From positions 62,001 through 126,000 of the forward strand of contig NZ_JBFREB010000001.1 in assembly GCF_052114085.1 (NCBI RefSeq): DNA of 64,000 nt, read 5' to 3'. The notes under the pieces were generated by a model. That model saw only the letters and a list, made by a program, of their open reading frames with translations. It ran no database searches and was not told the DNA's origin. A program made the position numbers and the translations under genes. The stretch is from Leifsonia sp052114085. Lineage in GTDB: Bacteria > Actinomycetota > Actinomycetes > Actinomycetales > Microbacteriaceae. Every line of letters starts with the position of its first letter. Position 1 is the first letter of the stretch. Below are positions 1-7,771 of the stretch, one piece after another.

Positions 1-349
1 CAGGAGCCAAGCCGAAGTAGGCACTCGTGCCCGCCCACGTTTGCGCGGACCACTGCAACACCACCTGATCCATACACAGCGCCTTCAACTGGGTCAGAAG
101 GTCCGACCACTCCGTGCCATGCGAGAGCGCATTGCCGGGATCACCCCACCAGGACACCGGATGCGCCGGATCAGTCTCCGGTGCGTCTGCTGCGTCGGGC
201 CGCACGAACTCCGCCGAAACGTGCTCTACGGGCGCCTTCGAGCAGTCAGGCCGAGTCGCCGCATTAGTGGCCTGCGCACCGGTCGCGGGGATCACCACCA
301 ACGCCGCCGCGAGCACAGTTGCCGCCATCACACTCGTAACCCGACGCAT
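1..349 (-). CDS. Exported protein, 3' part cut by window edge
   Basis: This is the first 116 codons of a gene that runs off the left edge. It starts at an ATG behind an AAAGGTG ribosome-binding site. Residues 1-27 form a signal peptide: two arginines, an Ala/Val-rich core and an Ala-rich cleavage region (TGAQA). The mature part carries WWGDPGNALSHGTEW and then MDQVVLQWSA. That pattern weakly recalls the start of a TIM-barrel glycosidase-like domain such as DUF4434, but too little is present to assign it. The gene lies 61 nt downstream of the sortase-anchored protein on the same strand, so the two are probably co-transcribed and both act outside the cell. Confidence 0.75.
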   Translation of the reverse strand, partial: MRRVTSVMAATVLAAALVVIPATGAQATNAATRPDCSKAPVEHVSAEFVRPDAADAPETDPAHPVSWWGDPGNALSHGTEWSDLLTQLKALCMDQVVLQWSAQTWAGTSAYFGLAP

Positions 350-410
350 CACAAACACCTTTCACTCACGTTCAGAACACCAAAGAGGGGAAGCCCGGGG
401 CTCCGCTCTG

Positions 411-1472
411 CTACTGGAGCTGTCCCTCGCGGCGACGCGCGAGCTGGCTGGTCAGGATGATGCTCGCGCCGAGCAGGATGAGGATCCCGGCGCTGACCAT
501 GGCGGGGGTGAAGATCGTGGATCCGGTTTCCGCGAGCCGAGCCGGCTGGGACTGCGGTGCACCGGGGGCGGGGGCCGATGGGGGCGAGGATTTCGGAGAC
601 GCGGTGCTTGCCGCCAGTTCCGGGGTCGCCGACACGGGCGGTGTGGGGATCGGAGAAGCAGTCTCGGACGGTTCCGGGTTCGGAGTGGAGATCGCCGGTG
701 CTGAGGGCTCCGGCGTCGGTGACGTCGTGGGCGTGTCCGTCGGGGTCGGGGTGGGTGGGGTGTCCACGATCGCCGCCGACGCCGTGGACCACCCGTAGTC
801 GTTGGCCGCGTTTGATGCATGCACGAATCCGAGGTTCATGGAGAAGCCCATCCCGGGTGGTGCGTTGAGGGGTACCTGGAACTGCATCGACACGTCTGTG
901 GTCTCTCCCGGGGGCAGATATCCGCGGAGGTCCACTCCGCCCGGAGGCACGTGACCTGCCTGTCCGACGATCAACAGCCCTGATGGGTCACTGCTGAAGT
1001 GAGCGACGCTCTTGTCGGGGTCGCCCTCGACTCGCACCGAATCCGGGACGACTGCGTACTTCTGGTAGTACGTGTGCCAGACCTCTGGTCCGTACTGGCA
1101 CGCCGGGTCCGGGTCGCAGCTGATCGTGCGCGGGCTCGCGTCGATGGCGAGGTCTCGGACGGTGATGTCGGTGTTGTTGGTCAGCGTGTAGGTGAACTGG
1201 AGGATATCGCCCGGCAGCACCGGCTTCCCGTCACCGACGGTCGCCCCACTGGTGAGATCCACGATGGAGGCTGTCGAGACGAAGCACCCGTGAATCTGCA
1301 CCTGGAGGGTGACGTCGTAGGTGTCGCACCGCTGCCTGGTGTTGCCGGGGGCTTCGACGATCGCCGCCTGCGCGACCGTCGCACCCGCCCCGCCGATGAG
1401 GCCCACTACGACCAGCAGGGCACCTGCCCGGGTGACCCACCGGCCACCCCGCATCCGACGAGAACCTCGCAT
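411..1472 (-). CDS. Sortase-anchored surface protein with LAETG signal
   Basis: The protein is about 353 aa and is secreted and cell-wall linked. The ATG at 1472 is preferred over the upstream GTG at 1490 because AGGAAG sits 9 nt before it. A signal peptide ends near VAQAA. The mature part (about residues 40-230) contains an Ig-like segment, ILQFTYTLTNNTDITVRDL, typical of DUF11/CARDB-like bacterial surface domains. A Pro/Thr/Ser-rich wall-spanning linker follows (about 240-310). The C-terminus is a full sorting signal: LAETG, a hydrophobic helix and a RRR tail. In actinobacteria LAxTG motifs are known substrates of class E sortases. No sortase gene is visible in the window. Confidence 0.9.
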   Translation of the reverse strand: MRGSRRMRGGRWVTRAGALLVVVGLIGGAGATVAQAAIVEAPGNTRQRCDTYDVTLQVQIHGCFVSTASIVDLTSGATVGDGKPVLPGDILQFTYTLTNNTDITVRDLAIDASPRTISCDPDPACQYGPEVWHTYYQKYAVVPDSVRVEGDPDKSVAHFSSDPSGLLIVGQAGHVPPGGVDLRGYLPPGETTDVSMQFQVPLNAPPGMGFSMNLGFVHASNAANDYGWSTASAAIVDTPPTPTPTDTPTTSPTPEPSAPAISTPNPEPSETASPIPTPPVSATPELAASTASPKSSPPSAPAPGAPQSQPARLAETGSTIFTPAMVSAGILILLGASIILTSQLARRREGQLQ

Positions 1473-1699
1473 CACACACCACTTCCTCACCTGTTAGAAA
1501 CAACGTCCACCTACTTAGACGCAGTCGGCTCCGAACCATGACGCTGAGGCCGTCAATCAACCGTCGACGGAAGTCGGTGTATGTGCTCCGCTCAGCAGGG
1601 GGTGGCGAGGGCGCGCATGTCGTCCCGGAATCGCAGGCGGTGCCCGGCCGATCGGGAGCTGGATCCGCAGGCGGAAACCGCGCTAGCCGCGCCGTACCA

Positions 1700-2659
1700 T
1701 CAGGCCCGGGCGAAGGCGGCCCGGTAGCGGGTCGGGGGCACGCCCACCTCGGCGTCGAAGTGGTGCCGGAGCAGCGTCGCGCTGCCGAACCCGCACTGGC
1801 GGGCCACTTCGTCGATCGAGAGGTCGGTCGTCTCGAGCAGAAGGCGTGCGTGCAGGATGCGCTGGGTTGTCAGCCACTGCATCGGCGAGACGCCGGTCTC
1901 CGCGACGAATCGCCGGGAGAAGCTGCGGGTGGACATGTGCACGCGGTCGGCGAGGCTGCTCACCGTGTGCGCCTCGTCCAGTCTGTCCGTCAGGTGGTCG
2001 AGCAGCTCGCTGAAGGTGTCGTCGTCGCAGTCGCTGACCGGCTTGTCGATGTACTGACGCTGGCCGCCGTCGCGCTGCGGGGGCACCACCATGTTGCGGG
2101 CGATGGTGTTGGCGACGGCGCTCCCGAGCTCCCGCCGCACCAGGTGGAGGCTGGCGTCGATGCCCGCCGAGGTTCCGGCGCTCGTGATGATGCGGCCGTC
2201 GTCGACGAAGAGGACGTCGGGGTCGACGCGGGCTTCTGGGAAGCGACGTTGCAGTTCGGCAGAGTAACGCCAGTGCGTGGTGCAGTCACGGCCGTCGAGC
2301 AGGCCGGCTGCGCCGAGGGCGAAGGCGCCGGAACAGACACTGAGCAGGATGGCGCCTCGGTCGTACGCGCGGCGGAGCGCATCCAAAAACTCTTCCGGGT
2401 ACTCGTCGCGGACCGTCGCGGCGGGGATGGCGATGAGGTCGGCGTCGTCCATCGCCTCGAGGCCGTAGGGCGCGGTAACGGTCACGCCGACCGGGCTCGT
2501 CACGGCCGCGTCCGGGTGGACAGTGCACACGCGGAAGTCGAACGGCTCCAGCCCCGCATAGCTGCGGTCGAGCCCGAAGACCTCGCAGACGACTCCGAAC
2601 TCGAACATGGCGAAGTCGTCGATGAGGGGGACCGCGACGGATCGGATCATGCCGCTCAC
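1700..2659 (-). CDS. GlxA-type AraC regulator with DJ-1/PfpI domain
   Basis: The protein is 319 aa and has the usual GlxA/FtrA architecture. Residues 1-170 form a DJ-1/PfpI amidotransferase-like sensor, including LLSVCSGAFALGAAGLLDGR at the nucleophile-elbow region. Residues 215-319 form two AraC helix-turn-helix motifs (SLADRVHMSTRSFSRRF, then IDEVARQCGFGSATLLRHHF). Family members sense small nitrogenous metabolites or stress; the ligand here is unknown. The gene diverges from a small ORF across about 80 bp holding two perfect palindromes, which fits autoregulation. Confidence 0.93.
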   Translation of the reverse strand: MSGMIRSVAVPLIDDFAMFEFGVVCEVFGLDRSYAGLEPFDFRVCTVHPDAAVTSPVGVTVTAPYGLEAMDDADLIAIPAATVRDEYPEEFLDALRRAYDRGAILLSVCSGAFALGAAGLLDGRDCTTHWRYSAELQRRFPEARVDPDVLFVDDGRIITSAGTSAGIDASLHLVRRELGSAVANTIARNMVVPPQRDGGQRQYIDKPVSDCDDDTFSELLDHLTDRLDEAHTVSSLADRVHMSTRSFSRRFVAETGVSPMQWLTTQRILHARLLLETTDLSIDEVARQCGFGSATLLRHHFDAEVGVPPTRYRAAFARA

Positions 2660-2670
2660 TGTACTGGCCG

Positions 2671-2686
2671 TATCTTTGCGAAGATA
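2671..2686. promoter_or_regulatory. 16-bp palindrome upstream of the GlxA-type regulator
   Basis: The arms TATCTT and AAGATA flank a TGCG centre. The site lies 12 bp before the regulator start and is AT-rich in a very GC-rich region. It is probably an operator, possibly autoregulatory. This is inferred from position and symmetry only. Confidence 0.5.
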
Positions 2687-2713
2687 GACCTAAAGCCATC
2701 TCGTGTCCGGATA

Positions 2714-2732
2714 TTTACGTCCGTAACGTAAA
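2714..2732. promoter_or_regulatory. 19-bp palindrome, TTTACGT-N5-ACGTAAA
   Basis: Perfect 7-nt arms flank a 5-nt spacer, ending 4 bp before the ATG of the small rightward ORF. The spacing and symmetry resemble a dimeric-repressor operator. Its sequence differs from the neighbouring TATCTT palindrome, so two different regulators may bind here. Confidence 0.5.
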
Positions 2733-2736
2733 GGTC

Positions 2737-2952
2737 ATGGCAAACACGACATGGACTCAGGGAATGGAGCACAGCTGGGTGCGGCACCCGGCCCGGACGA
2801 ACGGGGGCGAGCCGGTGGCCCGGCGCCGCTTCGTCCTCAGCGATTGGCTGCCGGCGGCGATCCTTGCGCGCGGCGGCCATGTCGACCGCGAGACGGACCG
2901 AGCGCTCGGCGACCTGCGCGCGGTGCAAGCCGCCCGCGAGACCAGCCGCTGA
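2737..2952 (+). CDS. Small hypothetical protein (71 aa)
   Basis: I do not recognise this protein. It is 71 aa with no membrane segment, rich in Arg and Ala, and has a central WLPAAILARGGHVDRETDRALGDLRAV helix-like region. The only start-site support is AAAGG close to the ATG. It diverges from the GlxA-type regulator and could be its target, since its start abuts a 19-bp palindrome. It could also be a spurious ORF in GC-rich DNA. Confidence 0.5.
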   Translation: MANTTWTQGMEHSWVRHPARTNGGEPVARRRFVLSDWLPAAILARGGHVDRETDRALGDLRAVQAARETSR

Positions 2953-2969
2953 GGTCGTGAGCCCTTCGC

Positions 2970-3022
2970 ATTCGTGACGAATTGTCGCTCTGCCGGGTGC
3001 ACAGCGCTCATTCGTGACGAAT
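2970..3022. repeat. Two copies of ATTCGTGACGAAT, 40 bp apart
   Basis: The 13-bp near-palindrome ATTCGTGACGAAT (6-bp arms around a central G) occurs at 2970-2982 and 3010-3022. The copies are exactly 40 bp apart, about four helical turns, between the 3' ends of convergent genes. The arms are too short and unflanked for a classical terminator. They may be a protein-binding pair or a short extragenic repeat. Confidence 0.6.
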
Positions 3023-3036
3023 CTCGTGGGGCGGCC

Positions 3037-4125
3037 TTAGGGGGCGATGAGGGGGACCTGCGCCGGAACCGGGCCGACCGACGATCGGCGTACGAGGTCG
3101 GCGTCGAAGACGACGGCCTCGTCGTCCACCCGCTCCCCCCGCATTCGCTGCAGCGCCAGACGCGCAGCGGCGGCGCCCAACTCGTAGATCGGCTGCTCGA
3201 CCACCGTCAACGGCGGCGTGGTGATTCCGGTCCACTCCGGGTTGTCGAACGCGATCAGCGAGACGTCGTCAGGGATGCGCAGGCCCAGCGTGCGGATCGT
3301 CTGGAAGACGGTCATCGCGATGAGGCTGTCCGACGCGATGATGGCGGTCACGGGGTCGTCGCCGGTGAGGAGTTCGCGAGCCACCGCATCCACCCCCCGG
3401 CGTCGGGCGTCGAGACGGATGTTGCGCTCGGGTGAGGGGACGCCTGCATCGGTCAGTGCCTCCATCACGCCGTCGATGCGGTCGGCGACGCTGGACATGG
3501 TGATCGTGTCGCCGGGTGTGTAGACGGGCGACTGGTGGTCGTGCGTCGAGATGAACGCGATGCGGCGATGCCCTTCCGCGAGCAGCTCGGCCGTGGCGTG
3601 AGCGGCTGCCGTGCGGTTGTCGACGGTCACCGAGTCGTAGCGTTGTCCGTCCGCGCGGCGGTCGAGCAGCACGAGTGGCCGGCCCGCCGCGCCGACCGCC
3701 TCCAGGTGGGCCACGCGCGCGGAGGAGGCGGGCGCGACGATGAGCGCATCCACCTGCTTGTCGAGGAGCACGTCGACCGCGGCCTCTTCCGCATCCACAT
3801 CCTCGTCCGAGTTGATGAGGATGACGTCGTAACCGGCTTTGTTGGCGACGTCGGAGATCCCGCGCATGGCGTGCGCGAAGAACGGGTTCTCGATGTCGCC
3901 GACGACGACGCCGATCGTGTTGGAGCGGCCGGTGTTCATCGACTTGGCGAGTGCGTTCGGGCGGTAGTTGAGCTCCTCCGCCGCTGCCTGCACGCGGGCA
4001 CGGACCGCCTCGCTCACCTGGCCGTAGTCGCCCAGGGCGCGCGCCGCCGTCGCCTTCGAGACCTTCGCTGCGCGGGCGATGTCTGCGACCGTGACGGCGC
4101 GGCGGGATGCGGGGCGTGGGGACAT
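3037..4125 (-). CDS. LacI-family repressor
   Basis: The protein is 362 aa. Residues 10-60 form the LacI helix-turn-helix and hinge (TVADIARAAKVSKATAARAL, then YRPNALAKSM). Residues 68-355 form the periplasmic-binding-like effector domain starting IGVVVGDIENPFFAHAMRG. The start ATG has AGGAAGGG nine bases upstream. The gene diverges from the ABC transporter/oxidase operon, and two strong LacI-type palindromes lie between them. It most likely represses both directions until the transported substrate or a derivative binds. The ligand is not predictable from sequence. Confidence 0.93.
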   Translation of the reverse strand: MSPRPASRRAVTVADIARAAKVSKATAARALGDYGQVSEAVRARVQAAAEELNYRPNALAKSMNTGRSNTIGVVVGDIENPFFAHAMRGISDVANKAGYDVILINSDEDVDAEEAAVDVLLDKQVDALIVAPASSARVAHLEAVGAAGRPLVLLDRRADGQRYDSVTVDNRTAAAHATAELLAEGHRRIAFISTHDHQSPVYTPGDTITMSSVADRIDGVMEALTDAGVPSPERNIRLDARRRGVDAVARELLTGDDPVTAIIASDSLIAMTVFQTIRTLGLRIPDDVSLIAFDNPEWTGITTPPLTVVEQPIYELGAAAARLALQRMRGERVDDEAVVFDADLVRRSSVGPVPAQVPLIAP

Positions 4126-4199
4126 CGGCGGACCCTTCCTGTTCGCGTCCCCCGTGTTGACGAACCGGGGAAACGTGATGTAACGTCCCAGAAAACCAA

Positions 4200-4215
4200 C
4201 TGAGACCGGTCTCAG
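4200..4215. promoter_or_regulatory. LacI operator 1 (perfect 16-bp palindrome)
   Basis: CTGAGACCGGTCTCAG is a perfect palindrome with the central CCGG-type symmetry common in LacI operators. It lies 75 bp upstream of the repressor start and 95 bp upstream of the transporter operon. Confidence 0.8.
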
Positions 4216-4220
4216 CGTAA

Positions 4221-4240
4221 TTGACAGAGACCGGTCTCAG
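4221..4240 (+). promoter_or_regulatory. LacI operator 2 next to a TTGACA -35 hexamer
   Basis: A consensus TTGACA (4221-4226) is followed directly by GAGACCGGTCTC (4227-4238), the core of operator 1. A repressor bound here would cover the rightward promoter, and a dimer pair could bridge the two operators, whose centres are 25 bp apart. No good -10 hexamer is evident downstream. Confidence 0.7.
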
Positions 4241-4309
4241 CAACACGGCAGATCGACGAGGATCGCGTTCCGCTCCACGTCGGCACTCCCCACACGATTG
4301 GACCCCGCA

Positions 4310-5176
4310 GTGAAACGACGCACCCTCCTCCGGCCGGCCGCGTTGCTGGCCGCCGCGGCCTCGGCCGCTCTGGTTCTCGCAGCCTGCAGTTCCGGCGGCG
4401 CCTCGGGCGCGGCTACCAAGGACAACCCGTACGGGCTCATCGAAGCGGGCACCGTCCGGGTTGCCAGCCTCGGTGACGCCAAGCCGTACACCTTCACTGA
4501 CGCGAGCGGCAACTTCACCGGATTCGACGTCGAACTCTTCACCGATGTCGCCAAGCGCGCAAAACTCGGTAAGGCCGTCTTCACCGGCCAAGACTTCTCG
4601 GGCCTGCTTTCCGCCGTCGCCAACCACCAGTTCGACGTCGGGGTCGCCGCCATCGGCATCACGGACGACCGCAAAAAGACGGTCGACTTCTCCGACGGTT
4701 ACCTCGCGGGCTACCTGACGGTGCTCACCACGAAGACTGCCGGAATCGACTCGGCGAAGGACCTCGCAGGCAAGCGCCTCGGCGTCGTTCAGGGCACCCT
4801 CCAGGAGGCGTACGCGGTCAAGAACTTCCCGAAGGCGAGCCTCGTCCGCTTCCCCGACAACAACGCGGCGGTCTCGGCGATCAACAGCGGATCGGTGGAC
4901 GCGCACTTCCTCGATTACGAGGCCGCGAAGAGCTACGTCGCGCAGTACCCCTCGTTGAAGGACGCCGAGGACATCCCGTCCTTCGACGCCCCCGCCGGCT
5001 TCGCCATCGCCAAGGGCAACACCGCCCTCAAGACCGCCCTCGACAAGGCGCTGCATGCGGCGATGGAGGACGGCACCTGGAAGAAGCTCTACCAGAAGTG
5101 GTTCCCGGGCTCCCCGATGCCCGAACAGTACCTGCCGAAGGCGGAGCAGACCGCGACGCCGACCCCGACCAAGTAG
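4310..5176 (+). CDS. Polar amino-acid-type ABC substrate-binding lipoprotein
   Basis: The protein is 288 aa and belongs to the SBP family 3 (amino acid/opine) fold. The GTG at 4310 (KRRTLL...) gives a proper lipoprotein signal; the in-frame TTG at 4298 only adds residues ahead of it. The lipobox is LVLAAC, followed by a Gly/Ser/Ala linker. Family motifs include DVELFTDVAKRAKLGKAVFT and FDVGVAAIGITDDRKKTVDFSDGY-type text around residues 75-130. It is the first gene of a five-gene operon with permease, ATPase, a Gfo/Idh enzyme and an FAD oxidase, so its ligand is probably the oxidase or dehydrogenase substrate rather than a common amino acid. Confidence 0.92.
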   Translation: MKRRTLLRPAALLAAAASAALVLAACSSGGASGAATKDNPYGLIEAGTVRVASLGDAKPYTFTDASGNFTGFDVELFTDVAKRAKLGKAVFTGQDFSGLLSAVANHQFDVGVAAIGITDDRKKTVDFSDGYLAGYLTVLTTKTAGIDSAKDLAGKRLGVVQGTLQEAYAVKNFPKASLVRFPDNNAAVSAINSGSVDAHFLDYEAAKSYVAQYPSLKDAEDIPSFDAPAGFAIAKGNTALKTALDKALHAAMEDGTWKKLYQKWFPGSPMPEQYLPKAEQTATPTPTK

Positions 5177-5194
5177 GCGGACAGGGAGATCCCC

Positions 5195-5983
5195 ATGGAC
5201 TGGCTCACCACCATCACGCACACCTTCTTCGACATCCCCTCGATGCTGCAGGTCTTCCCGCAGCTGCTGGGCGTCGGACTCGTCAACACGCTGGTCATCT
5301 CGATCGCAGCGACCGTCATCGGCGTCGTGCTCGGGATGGCGGTCGCCGTCATGGGGATCTCCACCTCCCGCTGGCTCCGCATCCCCGCCCGCATCTACAC
5401 GGACGTGTTCCGTGGACTGCCGGCGATCCTCACCATCCTGCTCATCGGCCAGGGCTTCGCGCGGTTCTCGCAGTCGATCTTCGGACCGTCGCCGTACCCG
5501 CTGGGCATCCTGGCGCTGTCGCTCATCGCGGCGGCCTACATCGGCGAGATCTTCCGCGCCGGGATCCAGAGCGTGGAGAAGGGGCAGCTGGAGGCGTGCC
5601 GCGCCCTCGGCCTGAGCTACGGCAAGGCGATGCGCCTGGTCGTCGTACCCCAGGGCATCCGCCGCGTTCTTCCCGCCCTGGTCAACCAGTTCATCGCCAT
5701 CGTGAAGGACTCCAGCCTCGTGTACTTCCTCGGCCTCCTGGTCGGGGAGCGGGAGTTGTTCCGTGTCGGACAGGACGCCGCCGTGCTGACGGGCAACCTG
5801 TCGCCGCTGGTGCTGGCCGGACTCTTCTACCTGGTCATCACGGTGCCGCTGACGCACCTTGTGAACTACTTCGACAACCGGTTCCGCACCGGACGCCGTA
5901 AGCCCGTCCCGCCCAAGAGCGGATTGGACGAGCTCGACGAGGTCCAGCCGCCGGCGCCCCTCACCCTCGGGAGCAACACATGA
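5195..5983 (+). CDS. Polar amino-acid-type ABC permease (HisM/GlnP-like)
   Basis: The protein is 262 aa with five to six membrane helices. The cytoplasmic EAA loop is visible as EACRALGLSYGKAMRLVVVP followed by QGIRRVLPALVNQF, which contacts the ATPase. It is the only permease in the unit, so it probably forms a homodimer. It overlaps the ATPase start by 4 nt (ATGA), indicating translational coupling. Confidence 0.93.
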   Translation: MDWLTTITHTFFDIPSMLQVFPQLLGVGLVNTLVISIAATVIGVVLGMAVAVMGISTSRWLRIPARIYTDVFRGLPAILTILLIGQGFARFSQSIFGPSPYPLGILALSLIAAAYIGEIFRAGIQSVEKGQLEACRALGLSYGKAMRLVVVPQGIRRVLPALVNQFIAIVKDSSLVYFLGLLVGERELFRVGQDAAVLTGNLSPLVLAGLFYLVITVPLTHLVNYFDNRFRTGRRKPVPPKSGLDELDEVQPPAPLTLGSNT

Positions 5984-6750
5984 CGTACACCTCGCCCTTC
6001 CCCGCCCAGACGACCCCCGACTTCCGGGGCTCCTCCCTCGACCTCGTCGACCTGTCGATGGCATACGGCGACATCGATGTGCTGCGCGGCGTCAGCCTCT
6101 CCGTCGCGCCGGGAACCACCACGTGCGTGATCGGCCCGTCCGGTTCTGGCAAGTCGACGATGCTGCGCGGCATCAACCGCCTCCACGAGCCGAAGAGCGG
6201 CGACGTGCTGCTCGACGGCCAGAGCATCCTCGGCACGAAGCCGGATGCGCTGCGCCGCCGGATCGGGCTGGTGTTCCAGCACTTCAACCTGTTCCCGGAC
6301 CACACCGCCCTGCAGAACGTCACGCTCGCGCTCCAGTCGGTCAAGCGGATGCCCAAGGCCGAGGCTAAGCGTGTCGCGGAGGAGCGGCTGACCGAGGTGG
6401 GACTCGGCGAACGGATGGACCACCGTCCGCGGGACCTTTCCGGAGGCCAGCAGCAGCGCGTCGCCATCGCCCGAGCGCTCGCGATGGAGCCGGAGGTGAT
6501 GCTCTTCGACGAGGTCACCAGCGCGCTCGACCCTGAACTGGTGAAGGGCGTCCTCAACCTGATGGCCGACCTGGGCCGCCGCGGGATGACCATGGTCGTC
6601 GTCACGCACGAGATGAACTTCGCCCGCAAGGTGGCCGATCAGGTCGTGTTCATGGACGAGGGTCGCGTCGTCGAGGCCGGCCGCCCGGACGACCTTTTCG
6701 ACCGTCCGCAGAGCCCGCGCCTGCAGCGCTTCCTCTCGGAGGTCCTGTGA
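5980..6750 (+). CDS. Amino-acid-type ABC transporter ATPase (GlnQ-like)
   Basis: The protein is 256 aa. All ATPase motifs are intact: Walker A GPSGSGKST (about residue 49), Q-loop in LVFQHFNLFPDHTAL, signature LSGGQQQR, Walker B VMLFDEVTSALD and H-loop VVTHEM. It pairs with the permease encoded directly upstream and overlaps the next gene by 4 nt (GTGA). The family is specific for polar amino acids, opines and related compounds. Confidence 0.95.
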   Translation: MTYTSPFPAQTTPDFRGSSLDLVDLSMAYGDIDVLRGVSLSVAPGTTTCVIGPSGSGKSTMLRGINRLHEPKSGDVLLDGQSILGTKPDALRRRIGLVFQHFNLFPDHTALQNVTLALQSVKRMPKAEAKRVAEERLTEVGLGERMDHRPRDLSGGQQQRVAIARALAMEPEVMLFDEVTSALDPELVKGVLNLMADLGRRGMTMVVVTHEMNFARKVADQVVFMDEGRVVEAGRPDDLFDRPQSPRLQRFLSEVL

Positions 6751-7766
6751 GCGAGCCAGACCGGACCCGCGTCGGCCTGATCGGCTACGGCGTCGCCGGG
6801 CAGGTATTCCACGCTCCGTTCCTGGCCGCGGACCCGTCGTTCGAGCTGAGCGCGGTCGTCACCTCGCAGACCGAACGGCTTGCCGGTGATCACCCCGACG
6901 CGGTGGCGGTGGCCGACGTGGATGCGCTGCTCGCGCATCCCGGCCTGGACCTGGTGATCGTCGCCTCACCCACCCCGCTGCACGTCGCCCACGCGACCGC
7001 AGCGGTGGATGCGGGCCTCGCCGTCGTCGTCGACAAGCCGTTCGCGCCGGATGCGGCCTCAGGACGCGCGCTCATCGAGCGGGCCGAGGCGGCAGGCGTC
7101 CCGTTCACGGTCTTCCAGAACCGGCGCTGGGACGGCGACTTCCTGACCCTGCGCCGCCTGGTCGAAGAGGGGGCGCTCGGGGACGTGCGGCGCTTCGAAT
7201 CGCGATTCGAGTGGTGGAAGCCCTCCGTCGACGAGTCCTGGAAGTCGACCACAACCGCTGGCGACGGGGGTGGCATCCTGTTCGACCTCGGCGCACACCT
7301 GATCGACCAGGCACTCCTGCTCTTCGGCCCAGCGGAGGTCGCTCATGCGGAGGTCCGCAACCGTCGTGGCGGAGAGGCCGACGACGATGTGTTCGTCGTC
7401 CTCGAACACGAATCGGGCACCACGAGCCACCTCTGGATGAGCGCCGTCGCGCCGATCGCCGGCCCGCGGTTCCGCGTGCTCGGCGGGCAGGCCGGATTCA
7501 CGTCCTGGGGGCTGGACCCCCAGGAGGGCCAGCTGGCCGGCGGGATGCGCCCGGGCGACCCCCGGCTCGGCCGCGCGAACGCGGCGGCCCGGCTCGGGAC
7601 GGACGCCCACCCCGACGAGGTCCCCCTCGCCTCGGGCGACTACGCCGACTTCTACCGACGGCTCGCCGCGTCGCTCCGCGACGGCGCCCCTCTTCCGGTC
7701 GACCCGCGGGAGAGCCTCGCGGCCCTGGAACTGATCGACACCATCCACACGCTGAACCGAAAGTGA
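6747..7766 (+). CDS. Gfo/Idh/MocA-family NAD(P)-dependent dehydrogenase
   Basis: The protein is 339 aa. The N-terminal Rossmann fold starts GLIGYGVAGQVFHAPFL, the conserved DKPFA segment follows near residue 100, and GDGGGILFDLGAHLIDQAL marks the substrate domain. The family oxidises or reduces sugars, inositols and other polyol-like compounds. Its GTG start overlaps the ATPase stop. Its place inside an amino-acid-type transporter operon under a LacI regulator suggests that the imported molecule has a carbohydrate moiety. Confidence 0.92.
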   Translation: MSEPDRTRVGLIGYGVAGQVFHAPFLAADPSFELSAVVTSQTERLAGDHPDAVAVADVDALLAHPGLDLVIVASPTPLHVAHATAAVDAGLAVVVDKPFAPDAASGRALIERAEAAGVPFTVFQNRRWDGDFLTLRRLVEEGALGDVRRFESRFEWWKPSVDESWKSTTTAGDGGGILFDLGAHLIDQALLLFGPAEVAHAEVRNRRGGEADDDVFVVLEHESGTTSHLWMSAVAPIAGPRFRVLGGQAGFTSWGLDPQEGQLAGGMRPGDPRLGRANAAARLGTDAHPDEVPLASGDYADFYRRLAASLRDGAPLPVDPRESLAALELIDTIHTLNRK

Positions 7767-7771
7767 GCACC

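Noticed and set aside
3269..6064. A 931-codon minus-strand open frame
   Set aside because: It is antisense to the transporter genes and out of frame with the LacI gene. The sequence is low-complexity Arg/Gly-rich.
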